In this document: positions 1-7,727 of the stretch, in pieces
Layout: the number at the start of each line of letters is the position of its first letter
How positions within the stretch are numbered: the stretch's first letter is position 1
Source: Chitinophaga pinensis
Lineage (GTDB): Bacteria; Bacteroidota; Bacteroidia; UKL13-3
Assembly (NCBI GenBank): GCA_945875195.1
Contig: CAMCJW010000116.1
Span: forward strand, 1 to 8,535
DNA: 8,535 bases
Direction: 5' to 3'
Notes under the pieces: generated by a model
Databases searched by the model: none
The model's input: the letters and a program-made list of their open reading frames with translations, nothing else
Told to the model about the DNA's origin: nothing
Program-made: the position numbers and the translations under genes

Positions 1-54
1 TAATCAAATATTTCTGCACAATAAAATACTCCTATTTTTTTAGTTATGAAAGGG

Positions 55-85
55 CAAAAATAGTACTTATTAAGCTCATCTCAAA
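55..85 (-). promoter_or_regulatory. Divergent Bacteroidota-type promoter, firing out of the left edge
   Basis: Read on the minus strand, TTTG (82-85) is followed after exactly 19 bases by TATTTTTG (55-62). This fits the Bacteroidota primary sigma consensus of TTTG near -33 and TAnnTTTG near -7. Transcription would begin around 47-49 and run leftward. No start codon with an open frame lies in the remaining leader, so the gene it serves must begin beyond the window. The leader would be at least about 47 bases long. Positions 1-173 hold nothing else convincing. The call rests on consensus match and spacing only. Confidence 0.55.
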
Positions 86-173
86 GGAGATAATATGTTT
101 TACAAAAGGTTGCCAAAATGCAAAATCAAATAAATAGGAACAATTAATAGGAAACAAATGGAATAAAAATAAA

Positions 174-218
174 TTAATACCGTAAAATGAAAGTTTAACT
201 TTCATTTTACGGTATTAA
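174..218. repeat. Perfect palindrome, left copy flanking the ATPase gene
   Basis: Two 22-base arms (174-195 and 197-218) are exact reverse complements around one central T at 196. The copy at 1423-1467 matches it at 41 of 45 positions. The four differences are two base pairs, TA here (178-179 with 213-214) and CC there, changed together in both arms so that pairing is kept. The inner 33 bases (180-212) are identical in both copies. No gene on the plus strand ends upstream, so a terminator role is not obvious for this copy. Its right arm overlaps the possible -33 box of the ATPase promoter. It could be a border of a mobile cassette, a dispersed palindromic repeat or an operator. Confidence 0.9.
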
Positions 219-230
219 AAATTAACTTTG
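200..230 (+). promoter_or_regulatory. Possible promoter of the ATPase gene, implying a leaderless mRNA
   Basis: TAACTTTG (223-230) matches the TAnnTTTG -7 consensus exactly. Nineteen bases upstream lies TTTC (200-203), one mismatch from the TTTG -33 box and inside the right arm of the palindrome. The expected transcription start, about 5-7 bases after the -7 box, falls on or next to the ATG at 235. The mRNA would then have essentially no leader. The arrangement is inferred from consensus only. Confidence 0.4.
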
Positions 231-234
231 AAAA

Positions 235-1416
235 ATGATAAAGCGAATAATTGAAGAAAAAATTGAGAAACTAATGAAGCAGTTCCCCGCTGTTGCGCTA
301 GTTGGTCCAAGGCAATGCGGTAAAACAACCTTAGCTAAAATCATTCAAAAAAAATCGAAAATTGAAGGAGTATACTTTGATTTAGAAAGTCCACAAGACC
401 TGCGAAAATTTGATAACCCAGAACTATTCTTAACAGCACATGAACAATATCAGGTAATCATAGACGAGGTACAACGTATGCCACAATTATTTCCAATCAT
501 GCGTTCATTAATTGATAAAAAACGAAAAGCTGGAAGGTTTTTATTGTTAGGTTCAGCAAGTCCAGAATTGGTAAAAGGCTCGTCAGAATCGCTTGCAGGT
601 AGAATCTATTTTTTAGAAGCCACTCCGCTCCAATTAATTGAATTACCAGATAAAAACAATGCTATTCAAAAACATTGGTTTAGAGGAGGATTCCCTGCAG
701 CTTGGAAAGCTAAAAATGATGATGATTTTTACCAGTGGATGGATGGTTTTGTAAGAACGTTTATAGAAAGAGATTTGAATAATTTATTTGGCACTACCTT
801 TTCTCCAAATCTCATGTTCAAGCTATGGCGCATGTTAGCCCACTATCATGGGGGTATATGGAATGCGCAATCATTTTCAAAAGGCTTAGATGTAAGCTCT
901 GTTACTGTTAACCGCTATTTAGACCATCTAAAAGGTGCGTTTATGGTAAGAAAACTTTTACCATACTACCACAATACCTCTAAGAGATTAGTTAAAAGTC
1001 CAAAAGTATATATCAGAGACAGTGGTCTGTTACATTATTTACTAGATATTCATCATGCCAAAAACCTGCAATATCATCCTATGTTAGGTTATTCATGGGA
1101 AGGTTATGTTATTGAGCAAATTATTTCATTACTTCCAAATAATATTCAACCTTATTATTACAGAACACAAGATGGTGCTGAAGTTGATTTGGTTTTAGTA
1201 AAAGGTATCAAACCTATTGCTTGTATAGAAGTAAAATACTCTGAAACTCCTTCATTATCTAGAGGTTTAGCTGAAAGTATCAAGGATTTAAAAACAAAAA
1301 ATAACTATATAATAACAACAGGTAATGACCAAATATGGCCAATTAATAAATGGATAAATGCCATAGGATTAAGAAGCTTTCTTGTAGATATTTTGCCAAA
1401 AATTATTACAAAATAA
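235..1416 (+). CDS. AAA_14/DUF4143 family ATPase with PD-(D/E)XK-like C-terminus
   Basis: A 393-residue P-loop ATPase of a widespread family, common in Bacteroidota and archaea, whose cellular role is poorly known. A short N-terminal helix leads into Walker A (GPRQCGKTT, 24-32) and Walker B (VIIDE, 74-78). LLLGSAS (103-109) is the likely sensor-1 strand, and the family motif WFRGGFP spans 148-154. A winged-helix-like stretch lies around 213-232. The DUF4143 part (about 190-340) contains KVYIRDSGL (257-265). It ends in a PD-(D/E)XK-like core: E289 or E294, D318 in GAEVDLVL, and E332-x-K334 in IEVKYS. All key residues are present and the length is normal, so the gene looks intact. The ATG at 235 keeps the usual KRIIEEKIEKL helix, and there is no Shine-Dalgarno site. 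It stands alone, bracketed by two copies of one palindrome, and converges on the secreted-protein gene. A role in DNA binding or nuclease activity is inference. Confidence 0.9.
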   Translation: MIKRIIEEKIEKLMKQFPAVALVGPRQCGKTTLAKIIQKKSKIEGVYFDLESPQDLRKFDNPELFLTAHEQYQVIIDEVQRMPQLFPIMRSLIDKKRKAGRFLLLGSASPELVKGSSESLAGRIYFLEATPLQLIELPDKNNAIQKHWFRGGFPAAWKAKNDDDFYQWMDGFVRTFIERDLNNLFGTTFSPNLMFKLWRMLAHYHGGIWNAQSFSKGLDVSSVTVNRYLDHLKGAFMVRKLLPYYHNTSKRLVKSPKVYIRDSGLLHYLLDIHHAKNLQYHPMLGYSWEGYVIEQIISLLPNNIQPYYYRTQDGAEVDLVLVKGIKPIACIEVKYSETPSLSRGLAESIKDLKTKNNYIITTGNDQIWPINKWINAIGLRSFLVDILPKIITK

Positions 1417-1418
1417 AT

Positions 1419-1471
1419 TAAATTAACCCCGTAAAATGAAAGTTTAACTTTCATTTTACGGGGTTAATTTA
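1419..1471. repeat. Perfect palindrome, right copy; probable bidirectional terminator
   Basis: Two 26-base arms (1419-1444 and 1446-1471) are exact reverse complements around a central T at 1445. It begins two bases after the ATPase stop codon, and its right arm covers the stop codon (1469-1471) of the convergent secreted-protein gene. A GC-rich CCCC/GGGG pair inside the stem, AT-rich flanks and the position between convergent genes fit a bidirectional intrinsic terminator. A clean uridine tract is missing on both strands. The inner 33 bases (1429-1461) equal those of the copy upstream of the ATPase, so the element is also a repeat. Confidence 0.9.
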
Positions 1472-4189
1472 TTGCTTAATAAATTGAAATGTTTGATTTT
1501 TTCCTTTAATAATTAGGAAGTAATTACCATTTGGCAGATCTTCAACTACAACAGATTCTGTGCCTTTCAAATTCCCTTTCAACATTTCCTTTCCTTCTAA
1601 ATTAATGATTGAATAGGGTAAAATTAAATCTTGAGGAACCCCTTTTAATTGAACAGCATACTGTGTAGGATTAGGATACAAAGATATTCCTACTTTTAGT
1701 TGAGCTTTGTCGATGCCCGTTTGCGGATTGAGTGATTGAACAAAACTGCCAAATACACCAGAACCATAAGTGGACACAACCATTCTGCCATCAATGGTTC
1801 TATGATCCATCATGGTCACAATTTGGTTACCAATTGTATTTGCTCCCTGACGAGTCCAAATTGTTTGCATGCCATTAATCTTTTTTGTTGCATACAAACC
1901 AGTGCTTGTTCCAACAAAATAAACCAAACTATCAAGTGTGGGTGCAATAGTTAACCAGCGACAACTGGGACCATTTCCAGAACCAGAAGCATTCTGTTCC
2001 AGGTTACCACTTATTGCCACCCAGCTTGAACCACTATTGTTACTTTCAAAAATACTTAGCACATTATAATTGGTGAAAACCACATAGATTTTTCCAGTAT
2101 CAGTTGGATGCTGTGTGATGCATTGAATATAGCCTCCAGGGAAGTTTGTGCCACTAATTAACTCGGGCTTACTAGCAGTATCTGATGCATTTCGTAACCT
2201 GTACAAACGACCCTTCTCGGTACCATAGTACAATACATCATTCTGAATTTTTGAACTAAATAAAGCCGAAATTTGGTCACCCGCATTACTCAATAAAGTG
2301 TTGTTCAATTGTGTCCAATTAATATTGCTTGAATTACTATCTAATTGGTTCTTTAATGGAATAGCAGTTATATCACTGTTTCTCCAAATAACATTCCCTG
2401 CTGGTGTATAAAGCACCTTGAAATTATTTGCATCTGGGGTAAATGGATTGATAAATTGGTAAACACTTTTATCAACACCTTTTGGATCAATCCGTGTAAA
2501 TTTATTGGGAATACCGTTGGCATCTAATAGCATTCTTTGCATTCTACCTTGTTGAATAGACAAATACACTTCTCCCCCACCAGGCTTAACAAAGCAATAA
2601 GCGCCATCATAACTCAATGGCTGTGTCCATGGATTTGCAGCTATTGAACTTGTAGTTAAATAAGTGCCATTGTCTTGCAATCCTCCAACAGTTAACATTG
2701 AATTACTTCCATGATCCAATGCCACAGTATAAAACTGAGAAGTTAAATAGCCATTGTTTAAAGATTCCCATGTTACAGAAGGGGCCATGCTGTTTTGAGT
2801 TACAGAAATTCCACCATCATGAAAAGATATCATTTTTGAGGCATTGCTTGGATAAAAAACCACGCCATGGTTATCGGGATGGTGATTAGGGTAAACCTTA
2901 AAATCTGGCAAACTAGTGCCTATTCCATAACCGCCTATCCATGTTGTGTTAGTATTAGTTTTGAAGCCATCTGATGAGCGGTATAAATTGGTTCCACCCA
3001 AAAATACTGTGTTGGCATCATCTGGTTTCACATTTATTTCCAAACAATATCCGCCTTGTGAAATAAAATCACCAAATGCTCCGCCAAGTGTTGGAATGTT
3101 TGCACTGCGGTCTTCTAAAATCCCTCCAACTCCTGACCCATCTCCGCTCACATAGGTATATTTCCAAAGACTATTGAACTCGCTCCTACCTTCAAAAGTT
3201 TTGCTTTCTTTTCCATATCCAGGCGTATTGGCCACAAAATAAACTTGCTTCTCATCACTTGGTGCTATGCCAATTGAAATGCGATCGAAGCTAGATTGAA
3301 AATTACTTGGTGTTATATTTGCCCAAGTTTTTCCATTGTCTGCAGAGCGCCAAAAACCTTGCTGCTGCCCACCACCAGATAAGGTTGCATAAACAACTCC
3401 TGTTGGGCTAATAGCCACATCCGTAAAATAACTATAACTTGATGCCAACGAACCTCCCCCTCTTACTTTAACCCAACTTAGACCCGCATTGATACTTCTA
3501 AAAATACCATCAAAGTTTGCTGCAAACAATACATCTGCAGTATCTATGGTTTGGTTAAATGCCAAGCGATGTATTACCGACCAAGGACCAGATAAACCGC
3601 CCAAACCACTTGCCACATTGCCTGCTTTTACCCAGCTATTGCCGCCATCTGTAGATTTATAAACACCACTTCCATTATAAAATGCACCAGGAATATTTCC
3701 ACCATATAATTCACCGGATGAAGCATACCAATTCTTTAATTTTCCGGGTCTAGTGTCTTGAACCAAACTAGTTATGTTAGCAGTAGGAACACTTGAGATA
3801 TTGCAGGCATACCACGATATTCCACCATTGGTACTTCTCCAAATTCCGCCTGTAGCCGCACCAGCCAACAATACCTCTGTATTGCTTTTATCTATTACCA
3901 CGCAACGTGTTCTTCCACCAACATTTGATGGCCCAATAGATTGCCATGTTGCAAATTTTTGCAGGCCACCATCGCTAGGCAAGGTTTGTGAAAAGGCCAA
4001 TTCCTTGGCACGCATGTCATTTGGAATTAATCCTGTAGCTGGATCGCCCAACATTTTGAGATTCCACTTTAACCTACCTGATAAATTTTGGATCATGCCT
4101 TCACCTGCTGAGCCATTTGGCCTTAGGGTAAAGTTAATGATGAAAAGTGCTAATATTGTTAGTGCTAAAATGCTGCTGTATTTTTTCAT
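1469..4189 (-). CDS. Secreted Asp-box (BNR) beta-propeller protein with type IX sorting domain
   Basis: A 906-residue predicted exported protein. A signal peptide is visible at the start: MKKYSS followed by a hydrophobic stretch to about residue 21, with no lipobox cysteine. The body carries Asp-box motifs (S-x-D/N-x-G-x-S/T-W) at 119-126 (STNGGISW), 179-186 (STDGGNSW), 232-239 (SINAGLSW), 282-289 (SADNGKTW) and 716-723 (SNNSGSSW), plus a degenerate one near 405. These imply one or two sortilin/VPS10-like or sialidase-like beta-propellers. GGLQDNGT (502-509) is a motif I associate with this secreted Bacteroidota group. The C-terminal 73 residues (834-906) form a type A sorting domain with YPNP (838-841), IINLEGKEM, DLPNGNY and a final FIKQ. 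The protein should therefore cross the outer membrane by the type IX system. No catalytic residues could be assigned, so the substrate is unknown. Only 52 bases separate it from the upstream small secreted-protein gene, so shared transcription is possible. Confidence 0.88.
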   Translation of the reverse strand: MKKYSSILALTILALFIINFTLRPNGSAGEGMIQNLSGRLKWNLKMLGDPATGLIPNDMRAKELAFSQTLPSDGGLQKFATWQSIGPSNVGGRTRCVVIDKSNTEVLLAGAATGGIWRSTNGGISWYACNISSVPTANITSLVQDTRPGKLKNWYASSGELYGGNIPGAFYNGSGVYKSTDGGNSWVKAGNVASGLGGLSGPWSVIHRLAFNQTIDTADVLFAANFDGIFRSINAGLSWVKVRGGGSLASSYSYFTDVAISPTGVVYATLSGGGQQQGFWRSADNGKTWANITPSNFQSSFDRISIGIAPSDEKQVYFVANTPGYGKESKTFEGRSEFNSLWKYTYVSGDGSGVGGILEDRSANIPTLGGAFGDFISQGGYCLEINVKPDDANTVFLGGTNLYRSSDGFKTNTNTTWIGGYGIGTSLPDFKVYPNHHPDNHGVVFYPSNASKMISFHDGGISVTQNSMAPSVTWESLNNGYLTSQFYTVALDHGSNSMLTVGGLQDNGTYLTTSSIAANPWTQPLSYDGAYCFVKPGGGEVYLSIQQGRMQRMLLDANGIPNKFTRIDPKGVDKSVYQFINPFTPDANNFKVLYTPAGNVIWRNSDITAIPLKNQLDSNSSNINWTQLNNTLLSNAGDQISALFSSKIQNDVLYYGTEKGRLYRLRNASDTASKPELISGTNFPGGYIQCITQHPTDTGKIYVVFTNYNVLSIFESNNSGSSWVAISGNLEQNASGSGNGPSCRWLTIAPTLDSLVYFVGTSTGLYATKKINGMQTIWTRQGANTIGNQIVTMMDHRTIDGRMVVSTYGSGVFGSFVQSLNPQTGIDKAQLKVGISLYPNPTQYAVQLKGVPQDLILPYSIINLEGKEMLKGNLKGTESVVVEDLPNGNYFLIIKGKNQTFQFIKQ

Positions 4190-4208
4190 TTATTTTAAAT
4201 AGTAAAAT

Positions 4209-4216
4209 CAAAAATA
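4209..4216 (-). promoter_or_regulatory. Possible -7 promoter element of the beta-propeller gene
   Basis: On the minus strand TATTTTTG (4209-4216) fits TAnnTTTG and would start transcription near 4203, about 14 bases before the ATG at 4189. No good TTTG -33 box lies at the expected distance, and the region is AT-rich, so a chance match is quite possible. Confidence 0.3.
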
Positions 4217-4241
4217 CAAAATTCAATCTAAAGGAGTGAGG

Positions 4242-4913
4242 TTAATTTAAAAGGATTTTCTTCACAAAGGATGAATTTCCTATTTGAACTTTAACCAAAT
4301 ACACACCTGCTGCAGCTTCATTTAATGGAATTTCCATCTCCTTTAAACCTTCGTCCTTGTAATTATTTGAATAAACCTCTTTCCCATATATATCTAAAAC
4401 CTTTGCCTCAATTTCTTCACTTGAACTACTGGATAAGATAACAAATAACAATTTATTATTTGGATCAAACCTAAGACCTATAATCTGTTCTAAATTATTC
4501 TGTATTAAACCAGCTGGTGAACACATACAATTTATTATTCTGATACTAGTATCAGACACATTAGATGAAAGGTCGCGCACAATATAAAAAGCCTTAAAGA
4601 AACCTGCTTCAAAGCAGAAAGGTTTCCCATTTGCATTTATGGGCAATGAATTACCTACAGCAAGAAAAGGTCGCATTTCCATATCAGTATTCACATTGTC
4701 TTCAAGTGAAATTGGAGAATCAATGAATTCATTCTTGCATGGAACATTTATTGAGTCTATGCCAAGTGTATTTACTCTTGGTTTTATAGTATCAGCTGGC
4801 ATCAAAAAATTACTAAGGGAATTTAAACTATTCGTTGAATAGGCCCTCACATCTTTTGAACCAAAACCAATTAAGAGAGTAACTAATAATATTGAGGTTA
4901 GAAATCTTTTCAT
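4242..4913 (-). CDS. Small secreted protein with DUF5011-like Ig domain and type IX sorting domain
   Basis: A 223-residue predicted exported protein of unknown function. The N-terminus is a signal peptide (MKRFLTSILLVTLLIGFG, likely cut near residue 24 after DVRA). Residues 41-128 resemble a DUF5011/HYR-type surface Ig-like domain. DTIKP opens it, followed by INVPC, an EFIDSPISLEDN stretch matching the usual Y-x-D-x-G-x-x-A-x-D-N pattern, and FYIVRDLSSNVSD matching the Y-x-V-x-D-x-x-G-N-x-A pattern. Residues 146-223 look like a type A sorting domain (VLDIYGKEVY, AAGVYLVKVQ, final VKKILLN). The usual YPNP motif is replaced by FDPNN (149-153). Cysteines at 59, 100, 129 and 131 could form disulfides. 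It lies 52 bases upstream of the beta-propeller gene on the same strand and 72 bases downstream of metH. A surface-adhesion or structural role is only a guess. Confidence 0.8.
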   Translation of the reverse strand: MKRFLTSILLVTLLIGFGSKDVRAYSTNSLNSLSNFLMPADTIKPRVNTLGIDSINVPCKNEFIDSPISLEDNVNTDMEMRPFLAVGNSLPINANGKPFCFEAGFFKAFYIVRDLSSNVSDTSIRIINCMCSPAGLIQNNLEQIIGLRFDPNNKLLFVILSSSSSEEIEAKVLDIYGKEVYSNNYKDEGLKEMEIPLNEAAAGVYLVKVQIGNSSFVKKILLN

Positions 4914-4985
4914 ATTTAACTTATTATCATGTAAATATAAAAAAAAAGTTCAAATCCTCCTAAAATTTATGAAAAAAAGGTGTTC

Positions 4986-7661
4986 CTAATTATCATATCC
5001 CAAATTTGGTGCTAGCCAGCGCTCCACGTAAGCTGCAGTTACATTCTTGCGTTTGGCATAATCTTCTACTTGGTCTTTGCTAATTTTACCTACTGCAAAA
5101 TATTTACTATCGGCATTGGCAAAATAAAATCCGCTAACCGCAGCAGTTGGATACATGGCAAAGTTTTCTGTAAGTGTTAATCCTGTTGCCTTCTCAGCTT
5201 CTAATATATTAAACAACTTACGTTTTTCTGTATGATCTGGGCATGCAGGATAGCCGGGTGCTGGACGAATGCTATCATATTTTTCTCTGATGATTTCTTC
5301 ATCCGTTAAGCTTTCACCTTTTGCAAATCCCCAGTATTCGGTTCGAACCAACTCATGCAATTTTTCTGCAAAGGCTTCTGCTAACCTATCAGCCAGAGCT
5401 TTAATCATGATGCTGTTGTAGTCGTCATGGTCTTTTTCAAATGCCTCAATTAAAGGTTCAATTCCTATACCTGCGGTTACAGCAAACATGCCCATATAAT
5501 CTTGCTTGCCTGATTCTTTAGGCGCAATAAAATCTGCTAAACATATATAAGGTTGATCGGCAGCCTTTTCATTTTGCTGACGTAAGAAATGGAATGTTTC
5601 ATTACTACCATCTGCCTTTTCTAAAACTACATCATCGCCATTTGCATTTGCCTTGTAAAAGCCAAAAACTGCCTTTGCTTGCAATAAATTATCGGAAACA
5701 ACTTTATCTAATAATGCATTGGCATCTTTAAACAATTTAGTTGCTTCAACACCTACAACTTTATCTTCCAAAATTGCTGGATACTTGCCCGCCAACTCCC
5801 AAGTTGAGAAAAAAGGTGTCCAATCGATACGCTTACGCAATTCTGCCAAAGGGTAATGTTCCAATGTTTTATTTCCAAGGAAAGTTGGTTCAATAATATT
5901 ATCAAAACCTACCTGTATTTTATTAGCTCTTGCCTTTGCTAAATCCACAAAATTTTTGTCCTTTTTGCGGTTCTTATAATCGATCCTAAACTGTTCGTAA
6001 TCTGCCTTAAATTTATTCTTAGTCCCTTCCTTTTGGTCTTTACTTACCAAACTTTGAACCACAGGTACGCCCTTACTTGCATCTAAAACATGTACTACCG
6101 CTCCGCTATAAACAGGATCTATTTTAACAGCAGTGTGCGCTCTAGAAGTGGTTGCGCCACCAATTAACAATGGTATCTTCATACCTAATCTTTCCATTTC
6201 TTTGGCAACATGCACCATCTCATCTAAACTTGGTGTAATTAAACCACTCAAGCCAATTACATCTACATTTTCTCTGATGGCAGTTTCTAATATTTTTTCG
6301 GCAGGCACCATTACGCCGATATCAATGATATCATAATTGTTACACGCCAATACTACACCTACAATGTTCTTTCCAATATCATGCACATCACCTTTTACAG
6401 TGGCCATTAATATTTTTCCTTGTGAAGTAGAAGTATCGCCTGTTCTCCTCTTTTCTTCTTCCATAAAAGGCATTAAATAGGCAACAGATTTTTTCATTAC
6501 CCTAGCACTTTTTACCACCTGAGGAAGAAACATTTTGCCTGCACCAAATAAGTCGCCCACCACATTCATTCCTGCCATCAACGGACCTTCAATTACCTCT
6601 AGTGGCTTTGAATATTTTTGCCTTGCTTCTTCGGTATCCTCATCTACAAACTCAATAATTCCTTTTATCAAGGCATGACTCAAACGCTCTTCTACTGGAA
6701 GTTTACGCCATTCATCGTCTACTATTTTTTCTTTACCTTTTCCTTTAACTGTTTCAGCATAGTCTAATAAACGTTCTGTGGCATCGTCTCTCCTATCTAA
6801 TAAAACATCCTCTACACGTAGCAACAATTCTTTATCAATTTCATCGTATACCTCCAACTGACTAGGATTTACAATACCCATATCCATGCCATGTTTGATG
6901 GCATGATATAAGAAAGCTGAATGCATGGCTTCGCGCACTTTATCATTTCCTCTGAAAGAGAAAGAAACATTTGAAACGCCACCACTTATTTTTGCACCTG
7001 GTAAATTTTCTTTGATCCATTTGGTACCATTAAAGAAATCGAGGGCATTTTTTCTATGCTCTTCCATTCCAGTTGCCACTGGAAAAATATTGGGATCAAA
7101 AATGATATCTCCAGCATTGAAATGCACAATTTCTGTTAAGATTCTATAGGCTCTTTCCGCAATTTCTATGCGGCGTTCAAAGTTATCGGCCTGCCCAACT
7201 TCATCGAATAACATCACAATGACCGCAGCACCAAAACGCTTTACAATTTTAGCTTGGCGGATAAACTCTTCTTCTCCACCCTTCAATGAAATAGAATTCA
7301 CCACACATTTTCCCTGCACGCATTTTAGTCCAGCCTCAATGATCTCCCAACGGGAAGAATCAATCATGATGGGCACACGAGAGATATCAGGTTCTGAACC
7401 AATTAAATTCAAGAAACGCACCATTGATTCAACGCCATCAATCATCCCTTCATCCATATTGATGTCGATGATTTGGGCACCACCCTCTACTTGCTCGCGG
7501 GCAACACTTAATGCAGCTTCTAAATTGCCTTCACGTATCAAACGCAAAAACATTTTTGAACCTGTAACATTGGTTCGTTCGCCAACATTTACAAAGTTTG
7601 TTTCTTTTGTAATTACAAGTGGCTCGAGACCTGACAATCTTAATGTATAATCGTTTTTCAT
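4986..7661 (-). CDS. metH: Cobalamin-dependent methionine synthase, folate/B12/AdoMet-binding subunit
   Basis: An 891-residue protein equivalent to the last three modules of E. coli MetH (roughly residues 350-1227). It takes the methyl group from 5-methyltetrahydrofolate onto cobalamin and passes it to homocysteine held by the separate N-terminal subunit. The pterin-binding barrel spans about 20-290 (FVNVGERTNVTGS 23-35, MIDSS 99-103, FDPNIFPVATG 188-198, GGVSNVSFSFRGN 227-239). The B12 cap is about 310-405. The Rossmann-like cobalamin domain (about 415-540) has DVHDIGKN (425-432), with H427 the expected cobalt ligand, plus LSGLITPS (471-478) and LIGGATTS (499-506). The AdoMet activation domain (about 590-891) has RPAPGYPACPDHTEK (799-813) and SGFYF. 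All signature residues are intact. The ATG at 7661 starts just before the folate domain, and the stop is TAG. No B12 or SAM riboswitch is visible upstream; the 508-base gap to the N-terminal subunit holds the GxxExxY gene instead. Confidence 0.97.
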   Translation of the reverse strand: MKNDYTLRLSGLEPLVITKETNFVNVGERTNVTGSKMFLRLIREGNLEAALSVAREQVEGGAQIIDINMDEGMIDGVESMVRFLNLIGSEPDISRVPIMIDSSRWEIIEAGLKCVQGKCVVNSISLKGGEEEFIRQAKIVKRFGAAVIVMLFDEVGQADNFERRIEIAERAYRILTEIVHFNAGDIIFDPNIFPVATGMEEHRKNALDFFNGTKWIKENLPGAKISGGVSNVSFSFRGNDKVREAMHSAFLYHAIKHGMDMGIVNPSQLEVYDEIDKELLLRVEDVLLDRRDDATERLLDYAETVKGKGKEKIVDDEWRKLPVEERLSHALIKGIIEFVDEDTEEARQKYSKPLEVIEGPLMAGMNVVGDLFGAGKMFLPQVVKSARVMKKSVAYLMPFMEEEKRRTGDTSTSQGKILMATVKGDVHDIGKNIVGVVLACNNYDIIDIGVMVPAEKILETAIRENVDVIGLSGLITPSLDEMVHVAKEMERLGMKIPLLIGGATTSRAHTAVKIDPVYSGAVVHVLDASKGVPVVQSLVSKDQKEGTKNKFKADYEQFRIDYKNRKKDKNFVDLAKARANKIQVGFDNIIEPTFLGNKTLEHYPLAELRKRIDWTPFFSTWELAGKYPAILEDKVVGVEATKLFKDANALLDKVVSDNLLQAKAVFGFYKANANGDDVVLEKADGSNETFHFLRQQNEKAADQPYICLADFIAPKESGKQDYMGMFAVTAGIGIEPLIEAFEKDHDDYNSIMIKALADRLAEAFAEKLHELVRTEYWGFAKGESLTDEEIIREKYDSIRPAPGYPACPDHTEKRKLFNILEAEKATGLTLTENFAMYPTAAVSGFYFANADSKYFAVGKISKDQVEDYAKRKNVTAAYVERWLAPNLGYDN

Positions 7662-7678
7662 TGTTTGTTTTTATTTAA

Positions 7679-7710
7679 CCACAGAGCTCACTGAGAGGGG
7701 ACACAGAGAG
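7679..7710. repeat. CACAGAG-type repeat cluster, left border of the GxxExxY gene
   Basis: Three short units on the plus strand, CACAGAG (7680-7686), CACTGAG (7689-7695) and CACAGAG (7702-7708), sit between metH and the GxxExxY stop codon. AGGGGACACAGAG (7696-7708) is matched in inverted orientation by AGGGGCACAAAGG on the minus strand at 8152-8164. From memory, similar CCACAGAG-rich repeats often surround GxxExxY genes in unrelated bacteria. Confidence 0.65.
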
Positions 7711-7727
7711 TACAGGTTTTTTTATTT

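Noticed and set aside
95..133. A 12-codon frame starting ATG after AAAGGAG on the plus strand
   Set aside because: The ribosome site is good, but the peptide is very short, lysine-rich by AT-rich chance, and Shine-Dalgarno sites carry little weight in this group. The same AAAGGA bases also belong to the better divergent promoter match.
165..1421. A shared AAAATAAATTAA just outside or inside the palindromes as a target-site duplication
   Set aside because: One copy lies outside the left palindrome and the other inside the interval before the right palindrome, and the sequence is low-complexity, so it does not behave as a target duplication.
3774..4202. A 142-codon open frame on the plus strand
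   Set aside because: It is antisense to the signal peptide and first Asp-box region of the secreted beta-propeller protein, which has clear family features.
4914..4985. A terminator for metH or a promoter for the small secreted gene
   Set aside because: T-runs are present but no stem longer than a few pairs was found. The TAnnTTTG-like matches each miss a base and lack a -33 box at proper spacing.
7168..7650. A 160-codon open frame on the plus strand opposite metH
   Set aside because: It lies wholly antisense to the highly conserved folate domain of MetH, and its protein shows no recognisable motif. It is a shadow of the real gene.
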